Origin: Balanoglossus misakiensis
Lineage: Eukaryota > Hemichordata
NCBI GenBank assembly: GCA_040954595.2
Contig: CM082578.2
Span: forward strand, 12,152,001 to 12,216,000
Length of the DNA: 64,000 bases
Direction of reading: 5' to 3'
The position numbers were made by a program, and so were the translations under genes. This document shows, piece after piece, positions 62,961 through 64,000 of this stretch. Under the pieces are notes generated by a model. That model was not told the DNA's origin and ran no database searches. It saw only the letters and a program-made list of their open reading frames with translations. The first letter of the stretch is position 1; every line of letters starts with the position of its first letter.

Positions 62961-64000
62961 CATGCATTTTAACTGTTCTGTACAGAGAAAAAAATTGTTG
63001 TGAGGATATCTTGCCATTTTAATTATTAAAAAAATAAATCTGCTGATATATCAGCATTTTTTATGACCGGAGTCAGATTATATTCACATTGACATGAGAG
63101 TTGGTTGACTTATGAATAATTGTGATCGTTTTTATGAAATCTTCCAAATTTTTAGCTGTTCAAAATGGTTAACTGTTTTTGTTTCTAAGCCTGAGGACTA
63201 TTGCCCTACCCCTGTCAAACTTTCAACATGGTACCTTTGTATTTGGCATTTAAACTGAGTGATTATTCCGTTTCACACAAATTCATCTTTGTATCTGTCA
63301 ATCCTTACACTGCCAACTGTTAGAGCGGATAGAAACTAGCAACTGAGCCGCTTGTTGAACCAACTACTTAATGGTTACATGTTCACAAATTTTCTGGACA
63401 TGATCATTCATTACAGTCAGTTACATGCTTCTGAAAATGCAATATGTACCAGGGTATGTAATGTTTTATACTTCATTAATTACGAAAAGGACCAAGTTTT
63501 GTATTTTGATAATCAAGGTCATTGTAAACAAAAAAGAACATAAAAGTGAATAAGTTAAGTTTGAGAAGAACGAAAATGCCTTATCAGTGCAATGAACCAA
63601 GTTCAGCAATGAGCAACCATCAAACACTCAGCGAAAGTTTCAGTCCTGTCCAAGTTCAACAGGAAATGGATGAACGACGACATAAGCTAAGACGTCTTTG
63701 TCAGAAAAAATAAAGAGATGATTGTTACGATTTACATTACATCAACTATGTGATGTAATTTATTATTATTTCAAGAAAGGAAAATTAGTTATTTGGGCTT
63801 TGTTGCAAGCCATACAAACACATTGTATGTTTCTCATAATTTATAACTAGAAGAAAATCTGTGGTTTTAATAGTTCAATGCCTACTTTTTGCAGGTAGAG
63901 ATTTTTTAAAGAATGATTCCATTGTTGGTAAATTTTAAAGAGATGTTATTAATTAAAAAATGTTGGATGTCAGCTTTAAATCGTCAAAGGAGAACTACCG
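62961..64000. other. No recognised feature
   Basis: AT-rich sequence without a recognisable gene. Another AATAAA lies near 63709. It may be intron if the MBD gene continues past the window. Confidence 0.4.

Overview
This window is nuclear DNA from an animal, carrying seven intron-rich protein genes. Spliced coding sequence could be traced by eye for all of them, with GT-AG introns and matching phases throughout. Introns of a few hundred bases to a few kilobases, AT-rich spacers, frequent tacatgta-type words and simple repeats, and intact orthologues of RAD54L2, IFT122, RAP1 and MEIG1 point to a non-vertebrate metazoan, most likely a marine invertebrate. A hemichordate, echinoderm, cephalochordate or lophotrochozoan would all fit, and the species cannot be settled from the sequence alone. 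There is no bacterial, phage, plasmid or CRISPR content.

Layout from left to right. (1) 84-4458, minus: the start and kinase domain of a DYRK/HIPK-family protein kinase; its 3' end lies outside the window. It has a second possible first exon at 5498-5546. (2) 5.7-6.6 kb: a divergent promoter area with an X-box-like site, a near-palindromic heat-shock element and a ZNF143-like motif. (3) 8410-17171, plus: RAD54L2/ARIP4, a SNF2-family ATPase of 1611 residues in 18 coding exons, with a partial tandem exon duplication in one intron. (4) 20973-25718, plus: a receptor-like membrane protein with three CUB domains, one LDL-receptor class A domain, one membrane segment and a tail with NPxY and PPxY motifs. 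(5) 27789-36303, minus: complete IFT122 (1187 residues, 24 coding exons), a core subunit of the ciliary IFT-A complex. (6) 40603-44369, minus: RAP1 small GTPase (187 residues), with a 3' UTR of about 3.5 kb and a distant non-coding first exon. (7) 50416-54280, minus: an F-box protein with seven WD40 repeats (774 residues) that is not a plain FBXW7 or beta-TrCP orthologue. (8) 56844-57324, minus: MEIG1 (89 residues), a sperm manchette protein. (9) 58696-61816, plus: a methyl-CpG-binding-domain protein (673 residues) with a lysine-rich region and an SPxK repeat array.

Most of these genes have unrelated jobs: kinase signalling, chromatin remodelling, ciliary transport, Ras-like signalling, ubiquitin ligase targeting and methyl-DNA reading. 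Two themes stand out. Several genes or their control regions have a cilium or sperm connection: IFT122, MEIG1, X-box-like RFX sites, and an MBD protein with a sperm-histone-like SPxK tail. Also, IFT122 and the MBD gene point away from each other, as IFT122 and MBD4 do in vertebrates. This suggests an ancient linkage and an MBD4-lineage identity for the last gene, although no glycosylase domain was found in the window.

No clearly novel molecular system was found. The most worthwhile leads are the MBD protein and its synteny, the RAD54L2 exon duplication, the unusual F-box/WD40 protein, the CUB/LDLa receptor and the promoter elements.
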